From the NCBI GenBank assembly GCA_002722095.1, contig PBKG01000001.1:1-56304 (forward strand): DNA of 56,304 bases. The letters are read 5' to 3'. Both the position numbers and the translations under genes were made by a program. Position 1 is the first letter of the stretch, and every line of letters starts with the position of its first letter. Below the pieces are notes generated by a model. The model saw nothing but the letters and a program-made list of their open reading frames with translations, was not told the origin of the DNA and made no database searches. Shown here piece by piece: positions 35,495 to 44,453 of the stretch. This stretch comes from Rhodospirillaceae bacterium (GTDB lineage: Bacteria > Pseudomonadota > Alphaproteobacteria > UBA8366).

Positions 35495-35963
35495 GTTAAT
35501 GATCAGAATTATATTGGCGACAGTTGTCGCCGCATTTTCGACTGCGACTTTCGATCTAAAAATTGTATCGAGCGCCGAGGCGGGCGTTATTAAGGATCGA
35601 AAGGCGTTGATGAGGATCGTTGGCAAGTCCAACAAAATCATCAAAAAATACAAGAAAGGCAAAGCGTCCGCCGATGAGGCGATCAAAGCCGCCAAGGCGC
35701 TTCGCAAAGCAACGGTCGACTCTCTAAATAAGAACCTCTACCGGAAAGGCACGACCCGCCCCGAAATCGATCCGAAAAAGACTCGCACCTTGGCGAAAGC
35801 TTGGCAGGATTGGGAAGGGTTCGTTAAAGCCGGCGAGAAATCGGCCAACCGTGCGACTAAATTCATCACACTGGTAAAAGCCGGCGATCACGCTGTTGCT
35901 AAAAAGATCAAACTTGGTTGTGGCGGCTGCCACAAACCTTATCGGGGCAAAAAAGTAAAGTAG
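35490..35963 (+). CDS. cytochrome c' (class II cytochrome c)
   Basis: A 157-residue periplasmic cytochrome. An N-terminal signal peptide (about residues 1-31) precedes a four-helix-bundle protein with the N-terminal family pattern RKALMRIVGKSN and a single heme site CGGCH (144-148) close to the C-terminus. The protein is unusually lysine-rich. The frame is open to 35427, but the ATG at 35490 has GAGGGAGG about six bases upstream. Cytochromes c' bind NO and CO and may relieve nitrosative stress; the exact role here is unknown. It is a single-gene unit with a terminator and an inverted repeat over the start. Confidence 0.92.
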   Translation: MQLMIRIILATVVAAFSTATFDLKIVSSAEAGVIKDRKALMRIVGKSNKIIKKYKKGKASADEAIKAAKALRKATVDSLNKNLYRKGTTRPEIDPKKTRTLAKAWQDWEGFVKAGEKSANRATKFITLVKAGDHAVAKKIKLGCGGCHKPYRGKKVK

Positions 35964-35991
35964 TCACCGAATATCGACACTTTTTTTAATG

Positions 35992-36025
35992 CGGCGCCCT
36001 GGAGAAATTCAGGCGCCGTTTTTTT
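35992..36025 (+). terminator. Rho-independent terminator of the cytochrome c' gene
   Basis: A GC-rich stem (CGGCGCCCTG with CAGGCGCCG, one bulged C, 8-base loop) is followed by seven T on the plus strand. It lies 30 bp past the stop and just before the 3' end of the converging ketoacyl synthase gene. Confidence 0.85.
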
Positions 36026-36030
36026 AGCGA

Positions 36031-37245
36031 TTATCCGTCGAACTTTTTAACCGCCAACACCGCATTTAGGCCGCCGAAGGCAAACGAATTCGATATCGCC
36101 GCATTGATTTCCAGATCGCGTGCCTCGTTAGGAACATAGTCCAGATCGCAATCGGGATCGGGCTCTTCGTAATTCGCTGTCGGCGGTGCGATACCGTTAT
36201 TGATCGCAAGCGTTGTAACGGCTAGTTCCATTGCCCCTGCAGCGCCGAGCGCATGGCCGAACATGGATTTACTGGCGGAAATCGCGACATTTTCCGCATG
36301 GTCTCCAAGGGCGATCTTAATCGCTTTGGTTTCGGTCACATCGTTGGCTGCAGTACCTGTACCGTGCGCGTTGACGTAATCGATGTCCCCCGGATTCAAC
36401 CCACCGTCTTTGAGTGCGAATTTCATGGCCTTCGATGCCCCTTCGAAACTCGGCATGGTGATGTCCATGGCATCGGAGGTCATGCCGAAGCCTGCAATCT
36501 CTGCATAAATTTTTGCGCCTCGTGCCTTTGCATGGTCAAGAGACTCTAGGGTCATGATCGCGGCGCCCTCACCCAACGTCATACCAGTCCGATTCTTCGA
36601 AAACGGACGGCAGGTATCCGTCGTCATGACGCGGATCGCTTCCCAACCCTTCATGGTGCCGATCGCAATACAAGCTTCCGTGCCGCCGGTAACCGCCCGG
36701 TCGACCAAACCGCTACGCACCATATGAAAGGCCTGTCCGATAGCATGATTGGCCGACGAACACGCGCTGGCTATTGCATAGGCCGGTCCGGTGATGCCGT
36801 TTTCCATCGTGATATGGCTGCACGCGGCATTCAGCATCAGTCGCGGGATGGTGAAAGGATGGATGCCTTTCCGTCCTTCCTTGTAGATGTGATAGTAGGC
36901 TTGATCGAGAGTTTCCTGGCCACCGACACCGCAGCCGATGATTGTCGCCGTATTATCACCGTCCTCGCCCTCGAAAGTGAGACCGGCATCGGCGATTGCC
37001 TCGCGCGCTGCCATCAATCCCAATTGCGAAAACCGGTCCAACAAACCCAATTGTTTCTTGGAAAAATGTTCTTTCGCTTCGAAATTTTTAATTTCGACGC
37101 CAATGTCTATCTGCAATTCGTCGGTCGGTATCGTTTCGAGCGGTCCGATTACACATCGTCCGTTGCTGACCGTATCCCAAAACTCCGGGACCGATTTGCC
37201 GGCGCCTGAAAATACGCCTAATCCGGTAATGACCACTCTGTTCAT
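36031..37245 (-). CDS. beta-ketoacyl-ACP synthase, FabF-type
   Basis: A 404-residue condensing enzyme. The Cys-His-His triad is visible: Cys in ASACSSANHAIG, His in NAHGTGTAANDVTE and His in SKSMFGHALGAAGA, and the GGLNAVL end is typical of the family. It elongates acyl chains on an acyl carrier protein. It follows lpxD and a dedicated ACP on the same strand (113-bp gap to the ACP), so it is unlikely to be the housekeeping FabF. A role in making a special acyl chain, for example for lipid A, is suggested by this context. Confidence 0.94.
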   Translation of the reverse strand: MNRVVITGLGVFSGAGKSVPEFWDTVSNGRCVIGPLETIPTDELQIDIGVEIKNFEAKEHFSKKQLGLLDRFSQLGLMAAREAIADAGLTFEGEDGDNTATIIGCGVGGQETLDQAYYHIYKEGRKGIHPFTIPRLMLNAACSHITMENGITGPAYAIASACSSANHAIGQAFHMVRSGLVDRAVTGGTEACIAIGTMKGWEAIRVMTTDTCRPFSKNRTGMTLGEGAAIMTLESLDHAKARGAKIYAEIAGFGMTSDAMDITMPSFEGASKAMKFALKDGGLNPGDIDYVNAHGTGTAANDVTETKAIKIALGDHAENVAISASKSMFGHALGAAGAMELAVTTLAINNGIAPPTANYEEPDPDCDLDYVPNEARDLEINAAISNSFAFGGLNAVLAVKKFDG

Positions 37246-37358
37246 ACCAATGAATCCTAACTTTTGACGTCACCTTAGGACCGGCGGCGCCACACCGTCA
37301 CATTATACGCAATGGGCGGAATTGTCGTTTGCGATACATAATGCGGGATTAAACCGCA

Positions 37359-37610
37359 TCAACTTTGTTCTTCGATGACCTTTTGGACCGCATCAACCAC
37401 CTGACCTACGGTCTCGAACTCCATCTCTTGGTCGTTCGCATTGTACGGAATTTGAATATCGAATTTCTCTTCGATCGCGAAAATGATCTCGACTATATCG
37501 AGTGATTCAATTTCTAAATCGTCAAGCCGGGCATCGCGGACTAATTTGTCCCGTTCCACATCGGCCTTTTCCGCGACAATGTCGTAAATATCTTCTTCTA
37601 CACTCGCCAT
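37359..37610 (-). CDS. acyl carrier protein, dedicated type
   Basis: An 83-residue acidic acyl carrier protein. The phosphopantetheine-bearing Ser is S36 in DLEIESLDIVE. The later segment FAIEEKFDIQIPYNANDQEM is characteristic of a separate ACP group in alphaproteobacteria rather than the housekeeping AcpP, whose DSL motif and length differ. It lies between lpxD and a FabF-type synthase on the same strand and probably serves that enzyme. A special lipid acyl chain is a reasonable guess. Confidence 0.93.
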   Translation of the reverse strand: MASVEEDIYDIVAEKADVERDKLVRDARLDDLEIESLDIVEIIFAIEEKFDIQIPYNANDQEMEFETVGQVVDAVQKVIEEQS

Positions 37611-37672
37611 GATTAACTCTCGATTATTGGCGTATAGGCTGCCCCGTCGGTGCTATTCGGAGCGCGCTTTGG

Positions 37673-38812
37673 TTAGCCTTTTTCGGTGTCGGTTTCAAGC
37701 GCCTTGAGCCGCGCCTTAAGCTTACGAATATCTTTGTAAACGCTGCTAAGGCGTCGCACGTTCAAATATTGCTCGGCCATTTGGTCCTTGGGGATCGCCG
37801 GGTAACCGATTACCACTGTTTTGCCGGGGATATCCGTACCGACGCCCGAGCCGCCTCCAACCACCACGTCGCTCCCTATGGTAACGTGATCTTTCACGCC
37901 AACTTGGCCCGCGAGCACTACGCGGTCGCCAATTACCGCTGAACCAGCAATTCCAACCTGCCCACAAATCATGCAGTGCGTTCCAATAATGACGTTGTGG
38001 CCGATCTGGACCAAATTATCGATCTTGGTATGCCCGCCGATACGCGTATCGCTTACGGTTCCCCGATCGATAGTAGATCCGGCACCGATCTCTACATGAC
38101 CGCCGATACGGACCGAGCCCAACGAATTGATTCTCGAGATCGCGAGGTTCTGCGCTTCAACTTTTGTAGCGGAGACATGGCCTTTGGTTTCCTCGACGCT
38201 GCCCGCCTCCGGCGTTACGAAACTGAACCCATCCGAACCGATACTGGCGTTGTGATGCAATATGAAGCGATCCCCGATCCTCACTCGCTCGCCGATGCGT
38301 ACGCCGGGATGAATTGATCCTCCATTGCCGAGAACCGCACCCGCACCGATCGTTACGTTGGCACTTATATGGCAGTCTTCGCCGATAACCGCATCGGGGC
38401 CGATACAAACAAATGGGCCTATAGACACCCCGTCGCCAAGCGTGGCCGAAGGATCGACTATAGCGTTCGGATGGATCCCGTTTTCGCGATAGAGGGGCTT
38501 CTCGAACAAACCAGTCAACGTCCCCATAGCGACCCGTGCACGGCCGACTATAATCGTGGCGTCTACCGCTCCATCGGGAACCTCGATTTCTGCAGTAATT
38601 ACCGCCGCACGGGCTTTCGAATTGGCTAGCAATTCGGCGAGCTCCGGGTCCATCGCCAGCACCAAAAATTCTGCAGACTCCGCTTCTGCAGGATGTGCGA
38701 TCCCGACGATTTCAATGTCACCGTCGCCGTCGAGTTCGCCACCCAACGCCTCGGCGATTTCCGAAAGTTTCATTTCCTTGTCCAAACAATGAACATCCGC
38801 TGTTAATAACAT
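37673..38812 (-). CDS. lpxD: UDP-3-O-acylglucosamine N-acyltransferase
   Basis: LpxD adds the second acyl chain in lipid A synthesis. The 379 residues have a small N-terminal domain, then many hexapeptide repeats of the left-handed beta-helix (V/I-G pattern from about residue 115 to 340) with the catalytic His in [15 protein letters not shown], and a C-terminal helix. The ATG at 38812 has AAGGA five bases upstream; a shorter start at 38773 is possible. The usual neighbours fabZ and lpxA are not present. Instead an ACP and a ketoacyl synthase follow. Confidence 0.95.
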   Translation of the reverse strand: MLLTADVHCLDKEMKLSEIAEALGGELDGDGDIEIVGIAHPAEAESAEFLVLAMDPELAELLANSKARAAVITAEIEVPDGAVDATIIVGRARVAMGTLTGLFEKPLYRENGIHPNAIVDPSATLGDGVSIGPFVCIGPDAVIGEDCHISANVTIGAGAVLGNGGSIHPGVRIGERVRIGDRFILHHNASIGSDGFSFVTPEAGSVEETKGHVSATKVEAQNLAISRINSLGSVRIGGHVEIGAGSTIDRGTVSDTRIGGHTKIDNLVQIGHNVIIGTHCMICGQVGIAGSAVIGDRVVLAGQVGVKDHVTIGSDVVVGGGSGVGTDIPGKTVVIGYPAIPKDQMAEQYLNVRRLSSVYKDIRKLKARLKALETDTEKG

Positions 38813-38943
38813 GCCAGTCCTTCAAAGCCAGGGACATTTCATTTCACGTAGGCACCGCTTCCCGGTCCCACTGCAGCACGCCCCCTTGACCGATGGCGCT
38901 ACTTCGCGATCATAGCGCCAAGCAAAATCGGGAGGATTCGGCC

Positions 38944-40308
38944 ATGGAAGGCTTTACAGAAAAGATCAGTGAAATCGTTGTCGGCGTTACTTCGAAAGAC
39001 CTGACACCGCAGGCGATCGAAAAGGCGCGGCAGCTTTTTCTCGATGGCATAGCGGTTGCCGTTGCCGGCTCGATTAAAGAAGAGCCCCCATCGATTCTGG
39101 CCGCCCACCTCAAGGCAAAGGGAGCGAAAGAAGAATGCTCGGTCATCGGCTTTGGCTTTAAAACCCATCCGGTGGATGCGGCCTATATCAACGGCTCCTC
39201 GATGCACGTGCTCGATTACGAGCCCATGTGGTCTCCCGCCAATCATGCGGTCTCGACCAATCTGCCGGCCATTCTTTCGCTCGCCGAAGTGCTCGATTTC
39301 AATGGCCTGGAAGCGGCGACCGCTTTGGTAAAGGGCATGGAAACGCAGGGCTGGCTCCGGCAGTGTTCCGGTCATTTCGACGCCAAGTCGATCAAGAACC
39401 ACCCGCCCGGTCAGGTCGGTCCGATTTCCTCCTGCGTCGCCGCGGGCCACGTGCTCGGGTTCGACGCCGAAACACAACGTCATGCCTTCGGCATCGCCGC
39501 CTCTCGGTGTGGAGCGTTGAACGCCAATGCCGGCACCATGGTCAAAATGACCCATTGCGGCGTTGCCGTCTCCCTCGGCTTGGATGCGGCCATGCTCGCC
39601 TCCAATGGATTTACGGCAAATCCGAATATCTTCGAAGTCGATAAGGGTTACATGCAACTCTACATGCCCGAATTCGATTATGAGGGCATGCTCAAGTTCG
39701 GCCCGCCCTTCCGACTGGTCGACCCTGGCTATTCGATCAAAATGTTCCCGAGCCAGTTCGGCACCCATTTCGTCATTACCGCGGCGCTGGAAGCGCGCAA
39801 GCAAATTGACGATGTTTCCAAGATCAAGGAAATCAATTTGACCACGCCGGTTATGCATTACGTAAACCGTCCGCAACCTCACCAAGGATTGGCGGGCAAA
39901 TTCAGCTTCCAATACACTTGTTGCGCGGCACTACTCGATGGCGAGGTTGTCATCGACACGTTCGAGGACGAGCGCCGCTTTGCCCCGGACATGGAAGCGA
40001 TGCTGGAAAAAGTGAACCTCACTCAAGACGAAAACCGACCGGCCCGCTTTGAAGAAGAGGTTGTCGACCTCGAAGTGGTGATGGAAGACGGCACCAAAGT
40101 GGTGACCCGTTGCGACGGTCCGCGCGGGAGCTGGAATGGCGAACCGCTAGAGCCCGGCGCCCATGAAGCAAAAGTTCGGATGTGCCTCGATTGCCGTCTC
40201 AACAATGCTGACGCGGAGCGCATCATCGAGCTCAGCAATAATCTCGAGCAGCTCGAGAATAAGGATTTACGCGAAGTTCTCGCTATCGCGGCTAAGCCGA
40301 AAAGCTAG
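38944..40308 (+). CDS. MmgE/PrpD family protein, copy 1
   Basis: A 454-residue MmgE/PrpD-family protein. Members include 2-methylcitrate dehydratase, cis-aconitate decarboxylase-like and iminodisuccinate-related enzymes. Conserved segments are FLDGIAVAVAGS, NGSSMHVLDYEPMW, AGTMVKMTHCGVAVSLGLDAA and MFPSQFGTHFVI. The start is the ATG at 38944, with GGGAGGA seven bases upstream; the longer frame is not needed. A second, closely related copy follows after 5 bp. No propionate (prpB/prpC) genes are adjacent, so a methylcitrate role is not supported. The exact substrate is unknown. Confidence 0.92.
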   Translation: MEGFTEKISEIVVGVTSKDLTPQAIEKARQLFLDGIAVAVAGSIKEEPPSILAAHLKAKGAKEECSVIGFGFKTHPVDAAYINGSSMHVLDYEPMWSPANHAVSTNLPAILSLAEVLDFNGLEAATALVKGMETQGWLRQCSGHFDAKSIKNHPPGQVGPISSCVAAGHVLGFDAETQRHAFGIAASRCGALNANAGTMVKMTHCGVAVSLGLDAAMLASNGFTANPNIFEVDKGYMQLYMPEFDYEGMLKFGPPFRLVDPGYSIKMFPSQFGTHFVITAALEARKQIDDVSKIKEINLTTPVMHYVNRPQPHQGLAGKFSFQYTCCAALLDGEVVIDTFEDERRFAPDMEAMLEKVNLTQDENRPARFEEEVVDLEVVMEDGTKVVTRCDGPRGSWNGEPLEPGAHEAKVRMCLDCRLNNADAERIIELSNNLEQLENKDLREVLAIAAKPKS

Positions 40309-40313
40309 GCCCC

Positions 40314-41681
40314 GTGGAAGGCCTGACCAAAAAGCTCGCCGACAAAATCACTTCGGTCACATCGGCGGATATAACTGAACCCGCGATCGAAAAAGCACGT
40401 CAACTATTTCTCGACGGCATCGCGGTTTCAGTTGCAGGATCCATCCAGGAAGAGCCGCCGTCGATTTTGGCGGCGTATATCAAAGATCAAGAGGCCAAGC
40501 CCGTTTCATCCGTAATCGGCTTCGGCTTCAAAACCTCGCCAGTGAATGCGGCTTACGTAAACGGTTCGTCGATGCATGTGCTCGATTTCGAACCCATGTG
40601 GTCGCCGGCCAATCACGCGTTGTCCACCAATTTGCCGGCAGTGTTGGCACTCGCTGAATGTACCGATGTGGACGGCAAGGAAGCGCTGACCGCACTAATC
40701 AAAGGTATCGAACTGCAAGGTTGGATACGTGAGGCGTCGCGGCTCTATGACCCCGGCCAACTGATGATGCATCCACCGGGTCTGACCGGACCTCTCTCGT
40801 CGGCTGTCGCGGCCGCGCACATCCTGGGGCTCGATGCCGCGCCATTGCGCCATGCATTGGGGCTGGCTGTCTCAAGGACCGGTTCGTCGCTGGCCAATGT
40901 GGGCACCATGGCAAAGATGACCCATTGCGGGCTAGGCACGTCGCTGGGGCTCGATGCGGCGCTGATGGCCGAACGCGGTTTCACCTGCAATCCGGATGCG
41001 CTGGAAGCGCCAAAGGGTTACGTCAAGATGTATTTCGCCGACGAATTCCACGCCGACGAATTGCTTCTATTCGGACCGCCCTTCCGTCTCGTGGAGCCGA
41101 GCTATGCGCTTAAAATGTTTCCCAGCCAATATGCGACTCATTTTGCCATCACCGCCGGTCTCACATTGCACGAACAGATCGACGACCCGGCGAAGATCAA
41201 GGAAATCAATTTCACGACACCCGATATGGCGTATATCGACCGGCCGAAGCCGGAATCCGGACTTTCGGGCAAGTTCAGCTGGCAGTACACGGTATCCGCG
41301 GCACTTCTGGACGGCAAAGTTGATATGTCCACCTTCGAAGACGAACGACGCTTCGCCTCGGACATGGAAGCCATCCTGGACAAGGTCAATTTGACGATGA
41401 CCAGCGAAATATCGGGGAAGTTCCAAGAAACCTACGTCGACCTCGAGGTGGTGATGGAAGACGGCACCCGACACGAAACTCGCTGCAACGGCCCGCGCGG
41501 CAGCTGGAACGGGGAGCCGGTGAGCCTTGAAGAGCATTTGATCAAGGTGCGAAGCTGTCTCGATGCACGCCTCAATGAGGCAGACCGGGAACGCATCGTG
41601 GAGTTGGGGAGCAATTTCGAAGCGCTTTCGAACGGCGAACTTCGCGAAATCATGATGATTGCCGCAAAACCGAAAAGTTGA
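40314..41681 (+). CDS. MmgE/PrpD family protein, copy 2
   Basis: A 455-residue paralogue of the preceding gene, collinear over its length and roughly 60% identical by eye, with the same motifs (FLDGIAVSVAGS, SSMHVLDFEPMW, MAKMTHCGLGTSLGLDAA, MFPSQYATHFAI). It starts with GTG at 40314, only 5 bp after the stop of copy 1, so the pair is co-transcribed. The two copies differ notably in the segment after GWIREASRLYDPG, which may alter substrate choice. They may form a hetero-oligomer or act on two related acids. Confidence 0.92.
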   Translation: MEGLTKKLADKITSVTSADITEPAIEKARQLFLDGIAVSVAGSIQEEPPSILAAYIKDQEAKPVSSVIGFGFKTSPVNAAYVNGSSMHVLDFEPMWSPANHALSTNLPAVLALAECTDVDGKEALTALIKGIELQGWIREASRLYDPGQLMMHPPGLTGPLSSAVAAAHILGLDAAPLRHALGLAVSRTGSSLANVGTMAKMTHCGLGTSLGLDAALMAERGFTCNPDALEAPKGYVKMYFADEFHADELLLFGPPFRLVEPSYALKMFPSQYATHFAITAGLTLHEQIDDPAKIKEINFTTPDMAYIDRPKPESGLSGKFSWQYTVSAALLDGKVDMSTFEDERRFASDMEAILDKVNLTMTSEISGKFQETYVDLEVVMEDGTRHETRCNGPRGSWNGEPVSLEEHLIKVRSCLDARLNEADRERIVELGSNFEALSNGELREIMMIAAKPKS

Positions 41682-41749
41682 ACTCGCGCTTGACTCGTTC
41701 CACCGGTGCATTACCGTCTTAAATAGGGGCACACAGAAGGTATCGCGTC

Positions 41750-42409
41750 ATGTGCAAGACTATGAAGATCGCGGCTTCATTCCTGCCGCTCCTTTTATTG
41801 ATTATCTCTCCCGCTATCGCGGCGGAACGGGTTGGCTCAGTAGAACGCATCCAGGGCCAGGCGACCGTCTTGCTCGCCGGAAACAAGAATAAACAACAGG
41901 TCTTGAAACAGGGCAGTCCCGTTCACTTGAACGACGTTCTAAAGACCGGCAAGGGTGCCAGACTTAAAATTCGTTTTATCGACGATTCCAGAGTTGTGAT
42001 GGGTGAAAAAGGCAAGCTTCGCTTGGACGAACTGGTGTTTAACTCGGCAAAGCAAACTGGATCGCAAAAATTTAAAATCTGGGGCGCATTCAGATACGCG
42101 TCAGGGCTAATTGCAAAAACGGACCCGCAGGCGGTTACGCTTACCATGCCCGTTGCCACTATCGGAATTCGCGGCACGGATTTCATTAGTGGCCTTTATG
42201 CCTCCGGCATGCCGCCAGGTCAGCGCCATTACGGTGTTATGCTTATTTCCGGCGCTGTTTCGATCTCCAATAAGCAAGGAGGCGTGGTGCTGGACGAGCC
42301 CGGTGAAGGCACATTTCTGCCCGAAAAAGGCGGCAAAGCGCCAACGAAACCCAGAATTTGGGCAAATGACGCTATGACGGAAGCATTCGGCTCGGTTTCA
42401 TTCCGATAA
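41750..42409 (+). CDS. secreted FecR-domain protein
   Basis: A 219-residue protein with a signal peptide (about residues 1-24, ending AIA-AER) and a FecR domain at about 30-150. The family pattern is seen in GSVERIQGQATVLL, LKTGKGARLKIRFIDDSRVVMGE and TMPVATIGIRGTDFI. There is no membrane anchor, unlike the classical anti-sigma FecR, and no sigma factor or TonB receptor is nearby. Such free periplasmic FecR-domain proteins are common in alphaproteobacteria and their role is unclear. It lies between the PrpD and TauD pairs, with its own AGAAGG ribosome site. Confidence 0.88.
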   Translation: MCKTMKIAASFLPLLLLIISPAIAAERVGSVERIQGQATVLLAGNKNKQQVLKQGSPVHLNDVLKTGKGARLKIRFIDDSRVVMGEKGKLRLDELVFNSAKQTGSQKFKIWGAFRYASGLIAKTDPQAVTLTMPVATIGIRGTDFISGLYASGMPPGQRHYGVMLISGAVSISNKQGGVVLDEPGEGTFLPEKGGKAPTKPRIWANDAMTEAFGSVSFR

Positions 42410-42497
42410 AGCCAGTCGCTCTGGCCAGCGGAACGCGCTTCTGTTAGGGTTTTCGCAAGCATTTACATCGTAAATCGTTGCGTAGGAGGGAAACGCG

Positions 42498-43445
42498 ATG
42501 GCGGTCCAAGCTGCTGAAACCGATGCGGATATCGTCCCCGAGACGATCACAGTCAAACCGTTAGCGCTGACTATCGGCGCCGAAATAGAGGGTGTCGACC
42601 TGTCGAAACCCCTTTCCAATCAGGAAATTGCCGAGATTCGGGCGGCATTCATGAAATGGAAGGTTGTCTTCTTCCGAGATCAAAAACTTGATCACACCCA
42701 GCAAGTCGCTTTTTCCAAGCAATTCGGCGCCTGCACGCCAGCCCACGCGGTCTACGGCCATCAGGACGATGCCTTTCCGGAGATTTATTCCATCGATCGC
42801 GATCGCCGCGATAAACGCTACAAAGGCGAAGATTTACGGTTCCCGTGGTCCGGCTGGCATGCGGACGTAACGCCCGCAATTAACCCGCCGGCTATTTCAA
42901 TTTTGCGCGGCGATACCATGCCTCCTTATGGCGGAGACACTCAGTTTTCCGATTTGGTTGCGGCGTACAACACTTTGTCGCCGACCATGCGTGAATTCAT
43001 CGATGGATTGCGCGGAATTCACCGTTATCAAGGCAATGCGGCGGTCAATGTCTCGAAGGAGTATCTGGAAACTCTGGAAAAGAACCGTATCGTCAGCGAA
43101 CACCCATTGGTCCGGGTTCACCCAGAAACTGGCGAACGGGCGCTTTATGTGAGCCCGTCCTTCCTCGAAAGCATTGTCGGCCTTTCGCCCACCGAAAGTG
43201 CTGCGCTGCTGACGCTTCTTAAAACCCACGCGGCGCGGCCGGAATTTACCGTTCGCATTCGCTGGTCCGATAACTCACTCGCTATGTGGGATAATCGCCA
43301 GGTTCTGCATATGGGACCGAAAGACATCATCAACTCCGACCACCCGCGGGAGATTCATCGAACCACACTGATGGGCGATGTGCCGGTCGGACCGGACGGC
43401 AAGCAATCGACCGCAATTCAGGGCGATCCCATAAAACCGGTTTAA
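42498..43445 (+). CDS. TauD/TfdA-family dioxygenase, tandem copy 1
   Basis: A 315-residue Fe(II)/2-oxoglutarate dioxygenase. The metal triad is H121-x-D123 in GWHADVT and H271 in VLHMGPKD, and R288 in the REIHRTTLMG segment should bind 2-oxoglutarate. The N-terminal IGAEIEGVDLSKPL is the typical TauD family start. GGAGGG lies seven bases before the ATG. A paralogue follows after 24 bp. Family members cleave taurine, phenoxyacetates or alkyl sulfates; no sulfonate genes are nearby, so the substrate is not predicted. Confidence 0.94.
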   Translation: MAVQAAETDADIVPETITVKPLALTIGAEIEGVDLSKPLSNQEIAEIRAAFMKWKVVFFRDQKLDHTQQVAFSKQFGACTPAHAVYGHQDDAFPEIYSIDRDRRDKRYKGEDLRFPWSGWHADVTPAINPPAISILRGDTMPPYGGDTQFSDLVAAYNTLSPTMREFIDGLRGIHRYQGNAAVNVSKEYLETLEKNRIVSEHPLVRVHPETGERALYVSPSFLESIVGLSPTESAALLTLLKTHAARPEFTVRIRWSDNSLAMWDNRQVLHMGPKDIINSDHPREIHRTTLMGDVPVGPDGKQSTAIQGDPIKPV

Positions 43446-43469
43446 TGCTGTAAATCAGGATATCGTCAT

Positions 43470-44426
43470 ATGGCTTTGGCCGAAGAGGAATTTATCGACT
43501 TTCGGGAATGGCAGCCGAAGAGCATCGAGCTTGCCCCGTTGACGATGAATATTGGCACCGAAATACACGGTGTCGACCTTGCGAAGCCGTTGCCGCCGGA
43601 GCAAATTTCCGACATCAAAGGCGCACTCAATCGATGGAAAGTCGTGTTTTTTCGCGATCAGTTCATCGATCACGCCGGCCATGTCGCGTTTGCGCGGCAA
43701 TTGGGCGACCCGACGCCGGGCCATGCCATATATGGCGCCCACGAAGGCTTTCCGGAGATTTACGAAGTTTCCAAGAAACGTATGACTGATCGCTTCGACG
43801 GTGAGCCGATCCATCATCCCTGGAATTGGTGGCATACGGACCTCACTTGCGCGAAAAATCCACCTTACGCATCGATTCTGCGCGCGGAATTGGTACCGCC
43901 TTATGGGGGTGATACCCAGTTCACCAACCTTTGTGCGGCCTATGAAGCGCTTTCGCCAGTAATGAAGAAATTTCTCGAAGGGCTGCGCGGTATTCATCAC
44001 AAAGCCCCGCAAGACGGCGTCAAAGCCAAAGCTGTTTATACGAATAAAAATCAGCAAACTCGCATGGTCGCGGAGCATCCCCTCGTGCGTATTCATCCGG
44101 AAACAGGAGAAAAAGTCCTGTTTGTCAGCCCCAACTTTCTCCACGACATCGTAGGTCTGTCTCCAACAGAGACCAAATCGCTGTTGGAACTTCTAAAGGG
44201 TCACGCGGTCGAGCCGGAATTCCCCTGCCGCTTCAAATGGGAGCCCGGTTCGATAGCCGTGTGGGACAATCGAGCACCCTGCCACTATCCACCACGCGAC
44301 ATCTACCGAGCGGATTGCGATTTCGACCGTTGTTTCTACCGCATAACGCTGATGGGCCCGATTGCCTACGGGGTCGACGGACGAGAGTCCGAACAGCTCG
44401 AAGGCACTCCTTTGAGCGCGGTTTAG
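43470..44426 (+). CDS. TauD/TfdA-family dioxygenase, tandem copy 2
   Basis: A 318-residue paralogue of the preceding gene, collinear and roughly half identical by eye. The iron ligands are H122-x-D124 in WWHTDLT and H272 in RAPCHYPPRD, and R291 in CFYRITLMG probably contacts 2-oxoglutarate. The start ATG has AGGA about nine bases upstream. An MFS transporter gene begins about 27 bp downstream on the same strand, suggesting uptake of the same compound. Divergence around residues 100-130 and 180-195 suggests a different substrate or step from copy 1. Confidence 0.94.
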   Translation: MALAEEEFIDFREWQPKSIELAPLTMNIGTEIHGVDLAKPLPPEQISDIKGALNRWKVVFFRDQFIDHAGHVAFARQLGDPTPGHAIYGAHEGFPEIYEVSKKRMTDRFDGEPIHHPWNWWHTDLTCAKNPPYASILRAELVPPYGGDTQFTNLCAAYEALSPVMKKFLEGLRGIHHKAPQDGVKAKAVYTNKNQQTRMVAEHPLVRIHPETGEKVLFVSPNFLHDIVGLSPTETKSLLELLKGHAVEPEFPCRFKWEPGSIAVWDNRAPCHYPPRDIYRADCDFDRCFYRITLMGPIAYGVDGRESEQLEGTPLSAV

Positions 44427-44453
44427 TCCAAAGCATTTTTCTGGCCAATTTCT

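Noticed and set aside
38899..39912. 337-codon open frame on the minus strand
   Set aside because: It lies wholly antisense to the first MmgE/PrpD gene, which has clear family motifs; the antisense protein has no recognisable domain and a composition typical of a shadow frame.
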